Positions 1 to 8,539 of a stretch of 64,000 nucleotides of DNA are shown piece after piece. Within the stretch, counting starts at the first letter, position 1. Each line of letters begins with the position of its first letter. Made by a program: the position numbers and the translations under genes. Under the pieces are notes generated by a model, which saw only the letters and a list, made by a program, of their open reading frames with translations, had not been told where the DNA came from and ran no database searches. Location: NCBI RefSeq assembly GCF_013378445.1, contig NZ_JABXYK010000004.1:124001-188000 (forward strand), in the 5' to 3' direction. Source of the stretch: Mycoplana rhizolycopersici. Lineage in GTDB: Bacteria; Pseudomonadota; Alphaproteobacteria; Rhizobiales; Rhizobiaceae.

Positions 1-825
1 GTCCGCCAGGGCGGCAATCGCCGAAGCCTGTGCGATCGCGTTCGTATTGAACGGCGTTCGCGCACGATCGAAGAACGAGCACAGATCTGCGCCGCTGACG
101 ATCCCGTAGCCGATACGCAGGCCGGCAAGGCCGTAGGCCTTCGAGAAGGTGCGCAGGACGACCCAGTTGCCGCCGGTTTCGCGCAGCATGTCGACCGCGG
201 AGGGGTAGTCCTCGCCGGCCGCATATTCCGCATAGGCTTCGTCGACGACGAGAAGCGTTTCGTCGCCCAGTGCCTCGATGACCGTCTTGAGCGCCGCCGG
301 GGTCAGCCAGCTTCCGACGGGGTTCATCGGGTTTGAAAACATCAGCATGCGCGGCTTTCGGCGCGCGGCGGCGACCAGCGCGTCGAGATCGATTTCCAGA
401 TCGTCGGCGACGGTCACGCGTTCGACGATGCCGCCCATCAGCGTCGCATAGTCTTCGTGCAGCGGAAAGGATGGATAGAGCGTTGCAACCGTGTCGCCGG
501 GGCGCACGACCGAGCGGCAGACGACCGCAATCAGGTCCTCCGAGCCATTTCCCAAAATGACCTGCCCGGTGCCGACAGCGAAGTCCTCGGCGATCTTCGC
601 GCAAAGGGCGCGACCCTGCGGATCGGGGTAGAGGCGTGCGAGATCGCCGATGTCGGCAAAGAGCGTCCGCAGATGCGGCGAAGGGCCGAGGGGATTTTCA
701 TTGGACCCGAGTTTGGCGATACGATCCACTTGATAACGTGTGCGGACCTCTTCCAGCGTCAGCCCGGCATTGTATGGTGCGAGTGAACGGACTTCCGCGC
801 GGATGGTGCTCGAAACGTCGGCCAT
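1..825 (-). CDS. HisC-type (class I/II) aminotransferase, 3' part outside the window
   Basis: PLP-dependent aminotransferase of the histidinol-phosphate aminotransferase family. The first 275 codons are visible and the C-terminal part lies beyond position 1. The order seen is an N-terminal SNENPLGPSP motif, a GNGSEDLI cofactor-phosphate segment, the SNPMNPVG loop, a VDEAY segment, and TFSKAYGLAGLR containing the lysine expected to bind PLP. The start is the ATG at 825. It is divergent from an SDR gene with 126 bp between them. Its neighbours are a HisD-family dehydrogenase and a transport operon rather than his biosynthesis genes, so I infer a catabolic paralogue rather than the biosynthetic HisC. 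The substrate is unknown. Confidence 0.88.
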   Translation of the reverse strand, partial: MADVSSTIRAEVRSLAPYNAGLTLEEVRTRYQVDRIAKLGSNENPLGPSPHLRTLFADIGDLARLYPDPQGRALCAKIAEDFAVGTGQVILGNGSEDLIAVVCRSVVRPGDTVATLYPSFPLHEDYATLMGGIVERVTVADDLEIDLDALVAAARRKPRMLMFSNPMNPVGSWLTPAALKTVIEALGDETLLVVDEAYAEYAAGEDYPSAVDMLRETGGNWVVLRTFSKAYGLAGLRIGYGIVSGADLCSFFDRARTPFNTNAIAQASAIAALAD

Positions 826-851
826 ATTGCATACTCCATGGGATGCGATCT

Positions 852-870
852 TGCCCTAAGTCATAGGGCA
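852..870. promoter_or_regulatory. Perfect 7-bp inverted repeat in divergent promoter region
   Basis: TGCCCTA and TAGGGCA are separated by 5 bp, between the divergent aminotransferase (start 825) and SDR (start 952) genes. Position and symmetry suit a regulator operator. No regulator gene is visible in this part of the window, so the cognate protein is unknown. Confidence 0.35.
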
Positions 871-882
871 GGAATCGACCTC

Positions 883-899
883 TGTATATATGTATAGAC
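883..899. promoter_or_regulatory. AT-rich box resembling the palindrome at 1918-1929
   Basis: The segment contains TGTATATATGTATA, which shares the GTATATA core with the perfect palindrome over the -10 of the transporter operon. It lies between the divergent aminotransferase and SDR genes. It may be a second, weaker copy of the same operator; this is inference from similarity only. Confidence 0.25.
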
Positions 900-951
900 A
901 TTATTTCGAGAAAGTGTTGTCATCCCGTGGTGGATTTCAAAAGGAGCAGCC

Positions 952-1719
952 ATGACCCGACCCACCTTCGATCTGACCGGCCGTCTGGCTCTTGTCACCG
1001 GTGCCAGCCGCGGTATCGGTCAGTCGATTGCCGTTGCCCTGGCCGAAGCCGGCGCGGATGTTGCCGTCACGGCGCGCAAGGTCGAGAATCTTGCCGAAAC
1101 GGTGGCGCTGGTCGAGAAGGCGGGACGCAGAGGCATCGCGCTCGCCCAGGACGTGAGCGACGTGGAATCTTGCCGGTCGGTGACGGCCGCAGTCGCCGAT
1201 CAGTTGGGTGGGCTGGATATCCTCGTCAACAATGCCGGTTTTGAGAATGTGCAGCCGTCGCTGGACCTCGACGAGGCGATCTGGGACACGATCCTCTCGA
1301 TCAACCTGAAGGGTGCCTTCTTCTGCGCGCAGGCGGCCGGCCGCATCATGGCGACGCGGGGCGGCGGCGCGATGGTCAACCTCTGCTCGTTGACGTCCTA
1401 TGTGGGCGTGCCGACGGCAGTGCCTTACGGTGCATCCAAGTCCGGCCTGCTCGGCATGACAAGGGCGCTTGCGACGGAATGGGCTCCACACCGCATTCGG
1501 GTCAATGCGATCGCGCCCGGATATTTCCGTACCGCGATGACGGAGGTGTTCTATCGGGACGAGGATTGGCAGTCGCGGATGCTGGCAAGGATCCCGCAGG
1601 GCCGCTTCGGCGGGGAGGGGGACATAGGCGGTGTCGCCGTGTTCCTCTGCAGCGAGGCGGCAGCCTATGTGACTGGCCACTGCATACCCGTCGACGGCGG
1701 CTACCTTTCCTCGATCTAA
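952..1719 (+). CDS. SDR-family NAD(P)-dependent oxidoreductase
   Basis: Classical short-chain dehydrogenase/reductase, 255 aa, cytoplasmic. The nucleotide-binding motif TGASRGIG is at residues 16-23, NNAG follows, and the catalytic Y159-x3-K163 pair sits in YGASKSG. The C-terminal GHCIPVDGGY is typical of the family. The start has a strong ribosome site (AAGGAG) upstream. It is divergent from the HisC-type gene and is followed by a hairpin terminator and then the ABC importer operon, so it probably oxidises or reduces an alcohol/ketone intermediate of the same pathway. SDR sequence alone does not reveal the substrate. Confidence 0.9.
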   Translation: MTRPTFDLTGRLALVTGASRGIGQSIAVALAEAGADVAVTARKVENLAETVALVEKAGRRGIALAQDVSDVESCRSVTAAVADQLGGLDILVNNAGFENVQPSLDLDEAIWDTILSINLKGAFFCAQAAGRIMATRGGGAMVNLCSLTSYVGVPTAVPYGASKSGLLGMTRALATEWAPHRIRVNAIAPGYFRTAMTEVFYRDEDWQSRMLARIPQGRFGGEGDIGGVAVFLCSEAAAYVTGHCIPVDGGYLSSI

Positions 1720-1744
1720 AGTCATCACGATTTCGATATCCGGT

Positions 1745-1768
1745 GGCGCAGTTGCGGAAGACTGCGCC
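1745..1768 (+). terminator. Hairpin after SDR gene
   Basis: A perfect 8-bp stem (GGCGCAGT/ACTGCGCC) with an 8-nt loop starts 25 bp after the SDR stop. It is followed by a pyrimidine-rich stretch without a clean T run. It probably ends the SDR transcript before the downstream promoter at about 1900. Confidence 0.5.
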
Positions 1769-1897
1769 TTCACCCTTCCAGCGCGCTTGCCTTTTTTGCC
1801 TGCTGGGGCAAAGACAGAAGCTGGATTGATGGTGTATTTTGCATCTGCACAAATTGTGTGCGTTCTTTGCGCAAGTGCAATATTTACGCAATTGTCG

Positions 1898-1929
1898 TTG
1901 ACGGTAGTCGGCTCAATATGTATATACAT
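1898..1929 (+). promoter_or_regulatory. Sigma70-like promoter with palindromic operator over the -10
   Basis: The -35 hexamer TTGACG (1898-1903) is followed after 17 bp by TATATA (1921-1926). The perfect 12-bp palindrome ATGTATATACAT (1918-1929) covers the -10. Such AT-rich palindromes are common targets of GntR-type repressors, but no regulator is seen nearby. It lies about 105 bp upstream of the ATPase start and is the likely operon promoter. The rest of 1771-2032 shows nothing recognisable. Confidence 0.5.
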
Positions 1930-2032
1930 CATCCATCCCGCTGGCGGATGGGAGTGTCTGCCGGTCGGATGAAACGAGCCCTTGGCTTGGTGGCGCGATG
2001 CGCCCCGAAAGAGGGAAGAGCAGGGGAATGAC

Positions 2033-3163
2033 ATGGGCATTGTTTCCACCGATCTCCACAAGGCCGGCGCGATTGCCGTCTCCGTCAAGGACGTCGGAAT
2101 GGTCTTCGGGGATGTCCATGCCGTCAGAAGCGCGTCCTTCGATTTGCCGAAGGGAAAATTCCTGACGATCCTTGGGCCTTCCGGTTCCGGCAAGACTACG
2201 CTTCTGCGCATGATCGCAGGTTTCGACAATCCGACCAGCGGCGAGATTTTTATCAACGGCCAGCCGGTCAGCGCGGTGCCCCCGCACAGGCGTGCGATTG
2301 GCATGGTGTTCCAGAAGCTGGCGCTATTCCCCCATATGACGGCGGCCGAAAACGTCGCCTTTCCGCTGAAGATGCGCCGGCACGATGCCCGCACGATCGG
2401 TGAGAAGGTGGAACGCTACCTGGAGCTCGTCCGTCTCGGCGGCTATGGTGGCCGGCGGATCAACGAGTTGTCGGGCGGCCAGCAGCAGCGCGTCGCGATC
2501 GCGCGCGCCCTCGTTTTCGAGCCGGATCTGCTCCTCCTCGACGAGCCTCTGGCCGCACTCGACCGCAAGCTGCGCGAAGAGATGCAGCTCGAATTCCGTC
2601 GCATCCAGAAGGAGCTCGGGGTCACCACGATCAATGTCACCCACGACCAGCGCGAGGCGCTGGTGGTGTCGGACGAAGTCATCGTCATGGATGGCGGCGA
2701 GATCCAGCAGAAGGCCCAGCCCGTGCATACCTACCGTTCGCCGGCCAACGCCTTCGTCGCCAATTTCATCGGCGTCACGAATTTCATCGACGGCAAGGTG
2801 TCGGCGATTTCCGGCTCGACGGTGAGTGTCGAATCGAACGGCCAGCTTCTGTCAGGCGTCACTGCTGCCGATGGCGCGCCGCTCGTCCCCGGTACTGCCT
2901 GTTCCGGTGCCGTCCGCGCCGAACAGATCCGCATCGCGTCTGCGCGTGCCGGGCTCGAAGGTCTGGAAACGATTGTCGAGGGACAGGTCGCCGACTCCAT
3001 TTTCGAAGGCGAGCGGATCGTCTACGAGGTGACGGTGCCGGTGCTGGGTGGTGCCATCCTTCGCGTGTTCAACCACGATCCGGTATCGCACCTGCAGTTC
3101 GGTCCGGGCGAGAATGTCCGGCTCGGGTGGAATGCGAAAGACATGCATGTATTCAAGAAGTGA
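2033..3163 (+). CDS. ABC transporter ATP-binding protein, spermidine/putrescine (PotA) type
   Basis: Cytoplasmic ATPase of an importer, 376 aa. Walker A GPSGSGKTT is at residues 48-56, the Q-loop is in VFQK, the signature is LSGGQQQR, Walker B is LLLLDEP, and the switch histidine is in THDQ. A C-terminal TOBE-like region contains the GAVRAEQIRIA segment. The chosen start is the ATG at 2033, preceded by a purine-rich ribosome site; an in-frame TTG at 1982 would add 17 residues with no family similarity. It is the first gene of a run with binding protein, two permeases and three enzymes. Confidence 0.92.
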   Translation: MGIVSTDLHKAGAIAVSVKDVGMVFGDVHAVRSASFDLPKGKFLTILGPSGSGKTTLLRMIAGFDNPTSGEIFINGQPVSAVPPHRRAIGMVFQKLALFPHMTAAENVAFPLKMRRHDARTIGEKVERYLELVRLGGYGGRRINELSGGQQQRVAIARALVFEPDLLLLDEPLAALDRKLREEMQLEFRRIQKELGVTTINVTHDQREALVVSDEVIVMDGGEIQQKAQPVHTYRSPANAFVANFIGVTNFIDGKVSAISGSTVSVESNGQLLSGVTAADGAPLVPGTACSGAVRAEQIRIASARAGLEGLETIVEGQVADSIFEGERIVYEVTVPVLGGAILRVFNHDPVSHLQFGPGENVRLGWNAKDMHVFKK

Positions 3164-3193
3164 CCGCTGCACGGTCCATTCAGAGGAGAACAT

Positions 3194-4312
3194 ATGATGC
3201 CGAACGAGAAAATCCTGTCTGCTCAAATCCGCCGCCGCACGCTGCTCGGCTCCATGGCCGCCGTCGGCGCGTCGGCCGGCCTGTCGACGCTCGGCGTCAG
3301 CAAGGCCTTTGCGCAAGAGCCTGAGAAACCTTCCGAAATCATCGTGCGCGCCTGGGGCGGCAGTTGGGTCGACAGCCTGAAGGCCGGCGTTTCCGACAGC
3401 TTCACCAAGATGACCGGCATCGCCGTTCGCCACGACCTGACCGAGGACAACGAGATCCAGCCGAAGATCTGGGCCGCGGTTGCGCAGAAGCGCACGCCGC
3501 CGATCCACATCAACTGGGACACGACGACGAACGCGACCAAGTCGGCGCTGCGCGGCGTGACCGAAGATCTCTCCGACCTGCCGAACCTGAAGAACACAAC
3601 CGATCTCGCCAAGCCGGTCGGCCTCGACGGCTATCCAATCGTCAACACCTACGGCTACGTTTACGTTCTCGCCTATCGCCCGTCCGCTTTCCCGAACGGT
3701 GCGCCGAAGTCCTGGAAGGACCTGCTCGATCCCAAGCTGAAGGGCCGCATCGCGCTCTATAACGACGGCATCGGCTTCCATTTCCCGGCCCAGGTCGCTG
3801 GCGGCGGCAAGTTGGAGGACATTCCGGCCAACATGCAGCCGGCCTGGGACTTCATCGCCAAGATCAAGGAGCAGCAGCCGTTGCTCGGCGAAGACCCTGA
3901 TTTCACCACCTGGTTCCAGAAGGGCGAGATCGACGCCGCCTGCACCATCTCCACCAATGCGCGCGAAGCCAGGAAGAACGGCATCGAGCTTGCCTGGGTT
4001 GTGCCGGAGGAAGGCGCCAAGTTCGATACTGACGGTCTCTGGATTCCCAAGGGTCTGCCGGAGAACGAACTGTACTGGGCCAAGCAGTACATCAATCACG
4101 CGCTGACCAAGGAAGCCCAGCAGGTCTGGCTCGACGGCCTCGGTCTGCCGGGTGTGGTCCCGGGCCTGACGCCGCCGGCCGATCTCGTCGGCGATCCGTC
4201 CTATCCGACCACGGAAGAGGACTTCAAGCACCTCATCCGCATCTCGTCGAAGGTGCAGGTCGAGAACGAGAGCCAGTGGTTCGCCAAGTTCAAGGAAATC
4301 ATGCAGGGCTGA
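3194..4312 (+). CDS. ABC transporter substrate-binding protein, PotD/PotF type
   Basis: Periplasmic binding protein of 372 aa. The N-terminus has a twin-arginine-like segment (RRRTLLGSMAAVG) and a hydrophobic stretch ending near AFA, so export by Tat is likely. The body matches the polyamine/iron-type extracellular solute-binding family (segments IIVRAWGGSW, PKSWKDLLDPKLKG). AGAGGAGAA before the ATG at 3194 is a good ribosome site; the ATG at 3197 is an alternative. The ligand is inferred to be a small cationic or zwitterionic compound, but the family also binds other molecules. Confidence 0.9.
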   Translation: MMPNEKILSAQIRRRTLLGSMAAVGASAGLSTLGVSKAFAQEPEKPSEIIVRAWGGSWVDSLKAGVSDSFTKMTGIAVRHDLTEDNEIQPKIWAAVAQKRTPPIHINWDTTTNATKSALRGVTEDLSDLPNLKNTTDLAKPVGLDGYPIVNTYGYVYVLAYRPSAFPNGAPKSWKDLLDPKLKGRIALYNDGIGFHFPAQVAGGGKLEDIPANMQPAWDFIAKIKEQQPLLGEDPDFTTWFQKGEIDAACTISTNAREARKNGIELAWVVPEEGAKFDTDGLWIPKGLPENELYWAKQYINHALTKEAQQVWLDGLGLPGVVPGLTPPADLVGDPSYPTTEEDFKHLIRISSKVQVENESQWFAKFKEIMQG

Positions 4313-4322
4313 GGCTCCGCTT

Positions 4323-4350
4323 GCCCGTCGCTTCCCCTCTGGCGGCGGGC
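4323..4350 (+). other. Intra-operon hairpin after binding-protein gene
   Basis: A 9-bp stem (GCCCGTCGC with GCGGCGGGC, one G-T pair) and a 10-nt loop start 11 bp after the binding-protein stop and lie before the permease gene. It is followed by CTTCTGTTTG, so partial termination is possible. Such hairpins often protect the upstream mRNA and raise binding-protein dosage over permease. Confidence 0.45.
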
Positions 4351-4379
4351 CTTCTGTTTGCATTGCGAGGACCGGTACC

Positions 4380-5324
4380 ATGCGCCATTCCCGTGTCGCA
4401 TATCCGCTGACGTGGCGCGTCATGGATGTGTTCGAGCGCCTTGCGGCCGCCGTATGGCCGTCAAGTTTCCAGCGAGGCCTTCCCTATCTCATGCTGCTGC
4501 CGGCAGTCGTGCTTGTGGGACTTTTGGTTCTCGGGCTGATCCAGATCGGCGACTCGAGCCTGAGAACGCTGGACACCAGCACCTTCATGATGTCGGAGAA
4601 CTACACGCTCGCGAACTATCAGCGCGCGCTCAGCGAGAAGTTCTTCGCTACCGTCGCCGGGCGCAGCCTGATGGGGGCGGTGATTGTCACCGTGATCACG
4701 CTGATCTTCGCCTTTCCCTACGCGTATCTGATGGTGCGCACACCGTCTTCGGCCCTGCGCAAGTTCCTGCTTGTGGCGCTGTTCCTTCCCTTCTTCATCG
4801 GCCAGGTGGTACGTGCCTATGGCTGGCTGATCATTCTCGGCAACCAGGGAATGGTGAATGAGGCGCTCGGCCTCGTCGGCGTGCCGCCGATGCGCCTTCT
4901 CTACAACTACCCCGCCGTGCTGTTCGGTCTCGTCCAGTACATGCTTCCCTTCGCGGTGCTGATGCTGGCACCGGCGCTGACTGCGATACCGGCCGAACTG
5001 GAGTCGGCGGCAAGTTCGCTCGGTGCCGGCTGGGTGCGCACCTTCCGTCACATCGTGCTGCCGCTTGCCCGTCCCGGTCTCGTCGGTGCCGGTCTCGTGG
5101 TCGTCACGCTGTCGCTGACCGATTTCGCCATTCCGGCGATCCTGGGCGGCGGCTCGCAGGACTTCATCGCCAACGCCATCTACGACCAGTTCTTCCGGAC
5201 CTCGGACCAGGGGCTCGGCGCCACGTTGTCGCTTCTGCTGGTCGCCGTCGGCTCCATCCTGGTCGGCGTCGTCTTCATGCTGTTCGGCGCCGGCACGCTT
5301 GCCATGGGAGACGAACGCAAATGA
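4380..5324 (+). CDS. ABC transporter permease, PotB type
   Basis: Inner-membrane permease of 314 aa with about six hydrophobic segments, starting at LPYLMLLPAVVLVGLL near residue 37. The EAA-type cytoplasmic loop (residues about 200-225: ELESAASSLGAGWVRTFRH) is the expected contact with the ATPase. The next permease begins 4 bp before its stop (ATGA overlap). It forms the translocation channel with that second permease. Confidence 0.9.
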   Translation: MRHSRVAYPLTWRVMDVFERLAAAVWPSSFQRGLPYLMLLPAVVLVGLLVLGLIQIGDSSLRTLDTSTFMMSENYTLANYQRALSEKFFATVAGRSLMGAVIVTVITLIFAFPYAYLMVRTPSSALRKFLLVALFLPFFIGQVVRAYGWLIILGNQGMVNEALGLVGVPPMRLLYNYPAVLFGLVQYMLPFAVLMLAPALTAIPAELESAASSLGAGWVRTFRHIVLPLARPGLVGAGLVVVTLSLTDFAIPAILGGGSQDFIANAIYDQFFRTSDQGLGATLSLLLVAVGSILVGVVFMLFGAGTLAMGDERK

Positions 5325-6121
5325 CCGGGAGCCGCAGCAAGTCCATCGTCATCTGGGCGTTCGTCGTAACGGCCCTCCTCATGCTGTCTGCGCCGACCAT
5401 CGTCGTGTTGGGCGCGTCTTTCACGGCCGGAAACATCATCACCTTTCCGCCGGAAGGGCTGTCGTTGAAATGGTACGGCGCCATCGCGCAGGCGAGCGAC
5501 CTCCGGCAGGCCTTCTTCCGCTCGCTGATCGTCGCGACGATCTGCACGCTGATCTCGATCCCCGTCGGAACGCTGGCGGGCATCGCGCTTTCGAAATACC
5601 GCGTCCGCTTCGCCCGTACCATCCAGATCTACCTGCTGTTGCCGTTCACCATTCCGCTGATCGGATCGGGCATCGGCATGATGCTGGTGTTCGGTGAGAT
5701 GGGCGCGCTCGGCAAGCTGTGGCCCGTCGGGATCGCGACCTGCGTGATCAACCTGCCCTTCATGATCTGGGCCGTCACGGCCAGCGCCTCCAACCTCAGC
5801 CCCGACCTGGAACTGGCTGCCGCCAATTGCGGCGCCCCGCCGCTGCAGCGGTTTCTCTACATCACCCTCCCGGCTGTTCTGCCTGGCATCATCACCGGCT
5901 CGCTGTTGATGTTCATCCTGGCCCTCAACGAGTTCCTGGTCAGCCTGCTTCTGGTGGATGCGCGCAGCGTCACCCTGCCGGTGCAGATCTACAATTCGAT
6001 CCGCTCCATCATCACGCCGGACCTTGCCGCCATCTCGGTCGTCTTCATCGCCTGCGCAGGCGTTGCGATCGCGCTACTGGACCGCCTGGTCGGCCTCGAC
6101 ATCTTCCTCAAATCGAAATGA
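5321..6121 (+). CDS. ABC transporter permease, PotC type
   Basis: Second inner-membrane permease, 266 aa, overlapping the previous gene by 4 bp. It has the usual six membrane segments, and the EAA-type loop reads DLELAAANCGAPPLQRF near residues 163-180. It is translationally coupled with the PotB-type subunit and is 31 bp upstream of the HisD-family gene, consistent with one transcript for uptake and oxidation. Confidence 0.9.
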   Translation: MTGSRSKSIVIWAFVVTALLMLSAPTIVVLGASFTAGNIITFPPEGLSLKWYGAIAQASDLRQAFFRSLIVATICTLISIPVGTLAGIALSKYRVRFARTIQIYLLLPFTIPLIGSGIGMMLVFGEMGALGKLWPVGIATCVINLPFMIWAVTASASNLSPDLELAAANCGAPPLQRFLYITLPAVLPGIITGSLLMFILALNEFLVSLLLVDARSVTLPVQIYNSIRSIITPDLAAISVVFIACAGVAIALLDRLVGLDIFLKSK

Positions 6122-6152
6122 CCCCTTGGGGCCGCTCATCAAGGACACGACG

Positions 6153-7481
6153 ATGACTGACGTCTCTTTCTACGAATATTCCAAGCTCAACACCGAAGAG
6201 AAGGCCGCCCTGCTGCGCCGCTCGGAGACGGATATTTCCAGCTTCATCGAAAAGGTTGCACCCATTCTCGAGGCGGTGCGGACAGAGGGCGACAAGGCAC
6301 TGGCGCGTTTCGGCCGCGAGCTCGATAAGGCAGATGTCACCGAAGCGAACCTGAAGGTGACGGAGGCAGAGTTCGATGCAGCGTTCAAGCTTGTCGACGA
6401 CAGCGTTGTCGAGTCCATCAAGTTCGGCATCGACAACATCCGCCATTTCCACGAGGAGCAGAAGCCGGAGGCCATGTGGCTTAAGGAGATCCGCCCGGGT
6501 GCATTCGCGGGCGACCGCTTCACGCCCATCCAGTCGGTGGCGCTTTATGTGCCGCGCGGCAAGGGCTCGTTCCCTTCGGTGACGATGATGACGTCCGTGC
6601 CGGCCGTCGTTGCCGGCGTGCCCAACCTTGCGATCGTCACGCCGCCGGCGCCGGACGGCACGGTCGATGCGGCAACGCTGGTCGCAGCCCGTCTCGCCGG
6701 CGTTGAGACCGTTTACAAGGTCGGTGGCGCACAGGCCGTCGCGGCGGTCGCCTATGGCACGGAGACCGTCAAGCCGGCGCTGAAGATCGTGGGCCCGGGC
6801 AGCCCCTGGGTTGTCGCTGCCAAGCGTTCGCTTTCGGGCGTCATCGATACCGGCCTGCCTGCCGGCCCTTCGGAAGTGATGATCCTTGCCGATGATACGG
6901 TGCATGGCGGGCTCGCCGCGCTCGATCTCCTGATCGAGGCCGAGCACGGCCCGGATTCGTCGGCCTACCTCGTGACGCACAGCCGCCGCGTTGCCGAAGA
7001 GGCGATTGCCGCGCTTCCCGAACACTGGAGCAAGATGACGGAGCAGCGCGTCGGCTTCTCCAAGGCCGTGCTCACCGGAAAGACGGGCGGCGTGGTGCTG
7101 ACCTCGTCGATCGAGGAGAGCTATGAATTTGTCAACGCCTACGCGCCCGAGCACCTTGAACTGCTCTCGACCGAGCCCTTCATCCATCTCGGCCACATCA
7201 CCGAGGCGTCCGAGATCCTGATGGGAACGCATACGCCGGTCAGCATCGCCAACTTCTCGCTGGGACCGAACGCCGTCCTGCCGACCAGCCGCTGGGCACG
7301 GACGTTCGGGCCGCTTTCCGTCACAGACTTCGTCAAGCGCAGCTCGATCGGATACGTCACCGCTCCGGCCTATCCGGAATTCGCGAAGCACTCCCATAAT
7401 CTCGCGCTCTACGAAGGCTTCTCGTCGCATGCGCTGGCGGTTTCGCCGGTGCGCGACGCCTATCTCAAGAAGGGCGCGTGA
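6153..7481 (+). CDS. Histidinol-dehydrogenase-family NAD-dependent alcohol dehydrogenase (HisD paralogue)
   Basis: 442 aa, HisD family, which oxidises an alcohol through an aldehyde to an acid with NAD and zinc. The ATG at 6153 was chosen over upstream in-frame codons because those lie inside the permease gene. The general base pair E333-H334 (APEHLEL) is intact, as are H265 and H426, which align with zinc ligands of E. coli HisD. The other two ligands differ: E262 stands where HisD has Gln259, and N367 where HisD has Asp360. With a transporter operon around it, it is probably a catabolic paralogue, for example of the HpsN (sulfopropanediol dehydrogenase) kind, rather than biosynthetic HisD. 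The substrate is not shown. Confidence 0.85.
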   Translation: MTDVSFYEYSKLNTEEKAALLRRSETDISSFIEKVAPILEAVRTEGDKALARFGRELDKADVTEANLKVTEAEFDAAFKLVDDSVVESIKFGIDNIRHFHEEQKPEAMWLKEIRPGAFAGDRFTPIQSVALYVPRGKGSFPSVTMMTSVPAVVAGVPNLAIVTPPAPDGTVDAATLVAARLAGVETVYKVGGAQAVAAVAYGTETVKPALKIVGPGSPWVVAAKRSLSGVIDTGLPAGPSEVMILADDTVHGGLAALDLLIEAEHGPDSSAYLVTHSRRVAEEAIAALPEHWSKMTEQRVGFSKAVLTGKTGGVVLTSSIEESYEFVNAYAPEHLELLSTEPFIHLGHITEASEILMGTHTPVSIANFSLGPNAVLPTSRWARTFGPLSVTDFVKRSSIGYVTAPAYPEFAKHSHNLALYEGFSSHALAVSPVRDAYLKKGA

Positions 7482-7484
7482 CCG

Positions 7485-8498
7485 ATGAAGGCCGTGCGGC
7501 TGCATGATGCGCTGGACCTGCGGGTGGAGACGGTGGACGCTCCATCGCCGCCGCCGCCGGGCCATGTCAACCTCCGGGTGCGGGCGGCCGGCATCTGCGG
7601 CTCCGACCTTCACAACTATCGCACCGGCCAGTGGATCAGCCGGCGCCCGTCGACGGCCGGGCATGAATTTTGCGGCCGCGTCACCGCGATCGGCGAAGGG
7701 GTGAGCCACCTTGCGATCGGCGACGTCGTCGCAGCTGACTCGCGGATGTGGTGCGGTGAATGTGCCGCATGCCGCAGTGGTCTCAGCAACGTCTGCGAAA
7801 AGCTGGGCTTCGTTGGCGAGGTCTGCGACGGCGGCTTCGCCGAGGAGGTCCAACTGCCGGCCCGCCTGCTTGTCCGCCACGACGCCGGTCTTCCGCCACG
7901 GGTTGCTGCCATGGCGGAGCCGCTCGCCGTCGCGCTTCACGCCGTCCGGCGGCTCAGTGCGCCCGAGGGCGAGCCGGTGCTGGTTGTCGGATGCGGCACC
8001 ATCGGCGGGCTTAGCGCGCTTCTGCTTTCGCAACTGCGCAAGGGGCCTCTGCTGCTCGCCGATCTCAATGCCGAGCGCGTCGAGATGGTGGCGGACGTGA
8101 CCGGTGGCGTTCCGGTGAAACTCGATGCCGCTGCCATCGACGCCGTCCTCGATGGTAAACGGCTGCGCTATGCGATCGATGCGACCGGAAGCATCCATGC
8201 CATCGCCAAGGCGATCGACCTTCTCTCCGGCGGCGGCGCGCTGGCGCTGGTCGGCATCAGTCACGGCAAGCTCGATTTCGATCCGAACATTCTGGTCGAG
8301 CGCGAGATTTCCCTGGTCGGATGCCACGCGTTCATCGACGAGTTGCCGGAAGCTGTTGCGATGCTGCCGGGTCTCGAACCTGCGCTCACGCGCTTCTCCG
8401 AGGTGCTGGATACGCTGGACGCGGTGCCGGAGGCCTATGAACGTCTGCTCAAGGGCGGTGGTTCCAGGCTGAAGACCATTGTCGAGATATCGGACTGA
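7485..8498 (+). CDS. Zinc-dependent alcohol dehydrogenase (MDR family)
   Basis: 337-aa medium-chain dehydrogenase/reductase. Catalytic zinc ligands C38 (GICGSDLH) and H60-E61 (AGHEF) are present. The structural zinc site is complete with C90, C93, C96 and C104. The Rossmann segment VLVVGCGTIGGLSALL lies near residues 164-179. It starts 3 bp after the HisD-family stop, so the two dehydrogenases are almost certainly cotranscribed and may handle sequential or stereoisomeric steps. Confidence 0.9.
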   Translation: MKAVRLHDALDLRVETVDAPSPPPPGHVNLRVRAAGICGSDLHNYRTGQWISRRPSTAGHEFCGRVTAIGEGVSHLAIGDVVAADSRMWCGECAACRSGLSNVCEKLGFVGEVCDGGFAEEVQLPARLLVRHDAGLPPRVAAMAEPLAVALHAVRRLSAPEGEPVLVVGCGTIGGLSALLLSQLRKGPLLLADLNAERVEMVADVTGGVPVKLDAAAIDAVLDGKRLRYAIDATGSIHAIAKAIDLLSGGGALALVGISHGKLDFDPNILVEREISLVGCHAFIDELPEAVAMLPGLEPALTRFSEVLDTLDAVPEAYERLLKGGGSRLKTIVEISD

Positions 8499-8539
8499 CG
8501 CGGCCATATGCACCGAAATACCAAGACTGGAGCTCCAGC

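Noticed and set aside
937-2394. 485-codon minus-strand frame across SDR, gap and ATPase genes
   Set aside because: It crosses a promoter and terminator region and opposes two clear genes; composition is typical of a shadow frame.
6153-7481. Calling this gene biosynthetic hisD
   Set aside because: The neighbours are transport and catabolic genes, and two zinc-ligand positions differ from biosynthetic HisD.
6108-8513. 801-codon open frame on the minus strand opposite the HisD-family and alcohol dehydrogenase genes
   Set aside because: It is a mirror of strongly conserved plus-strand genes in GC-rich DNA, has low-complexity Arg/Asp/Gly-rich translation and no ribosome site or family motif.
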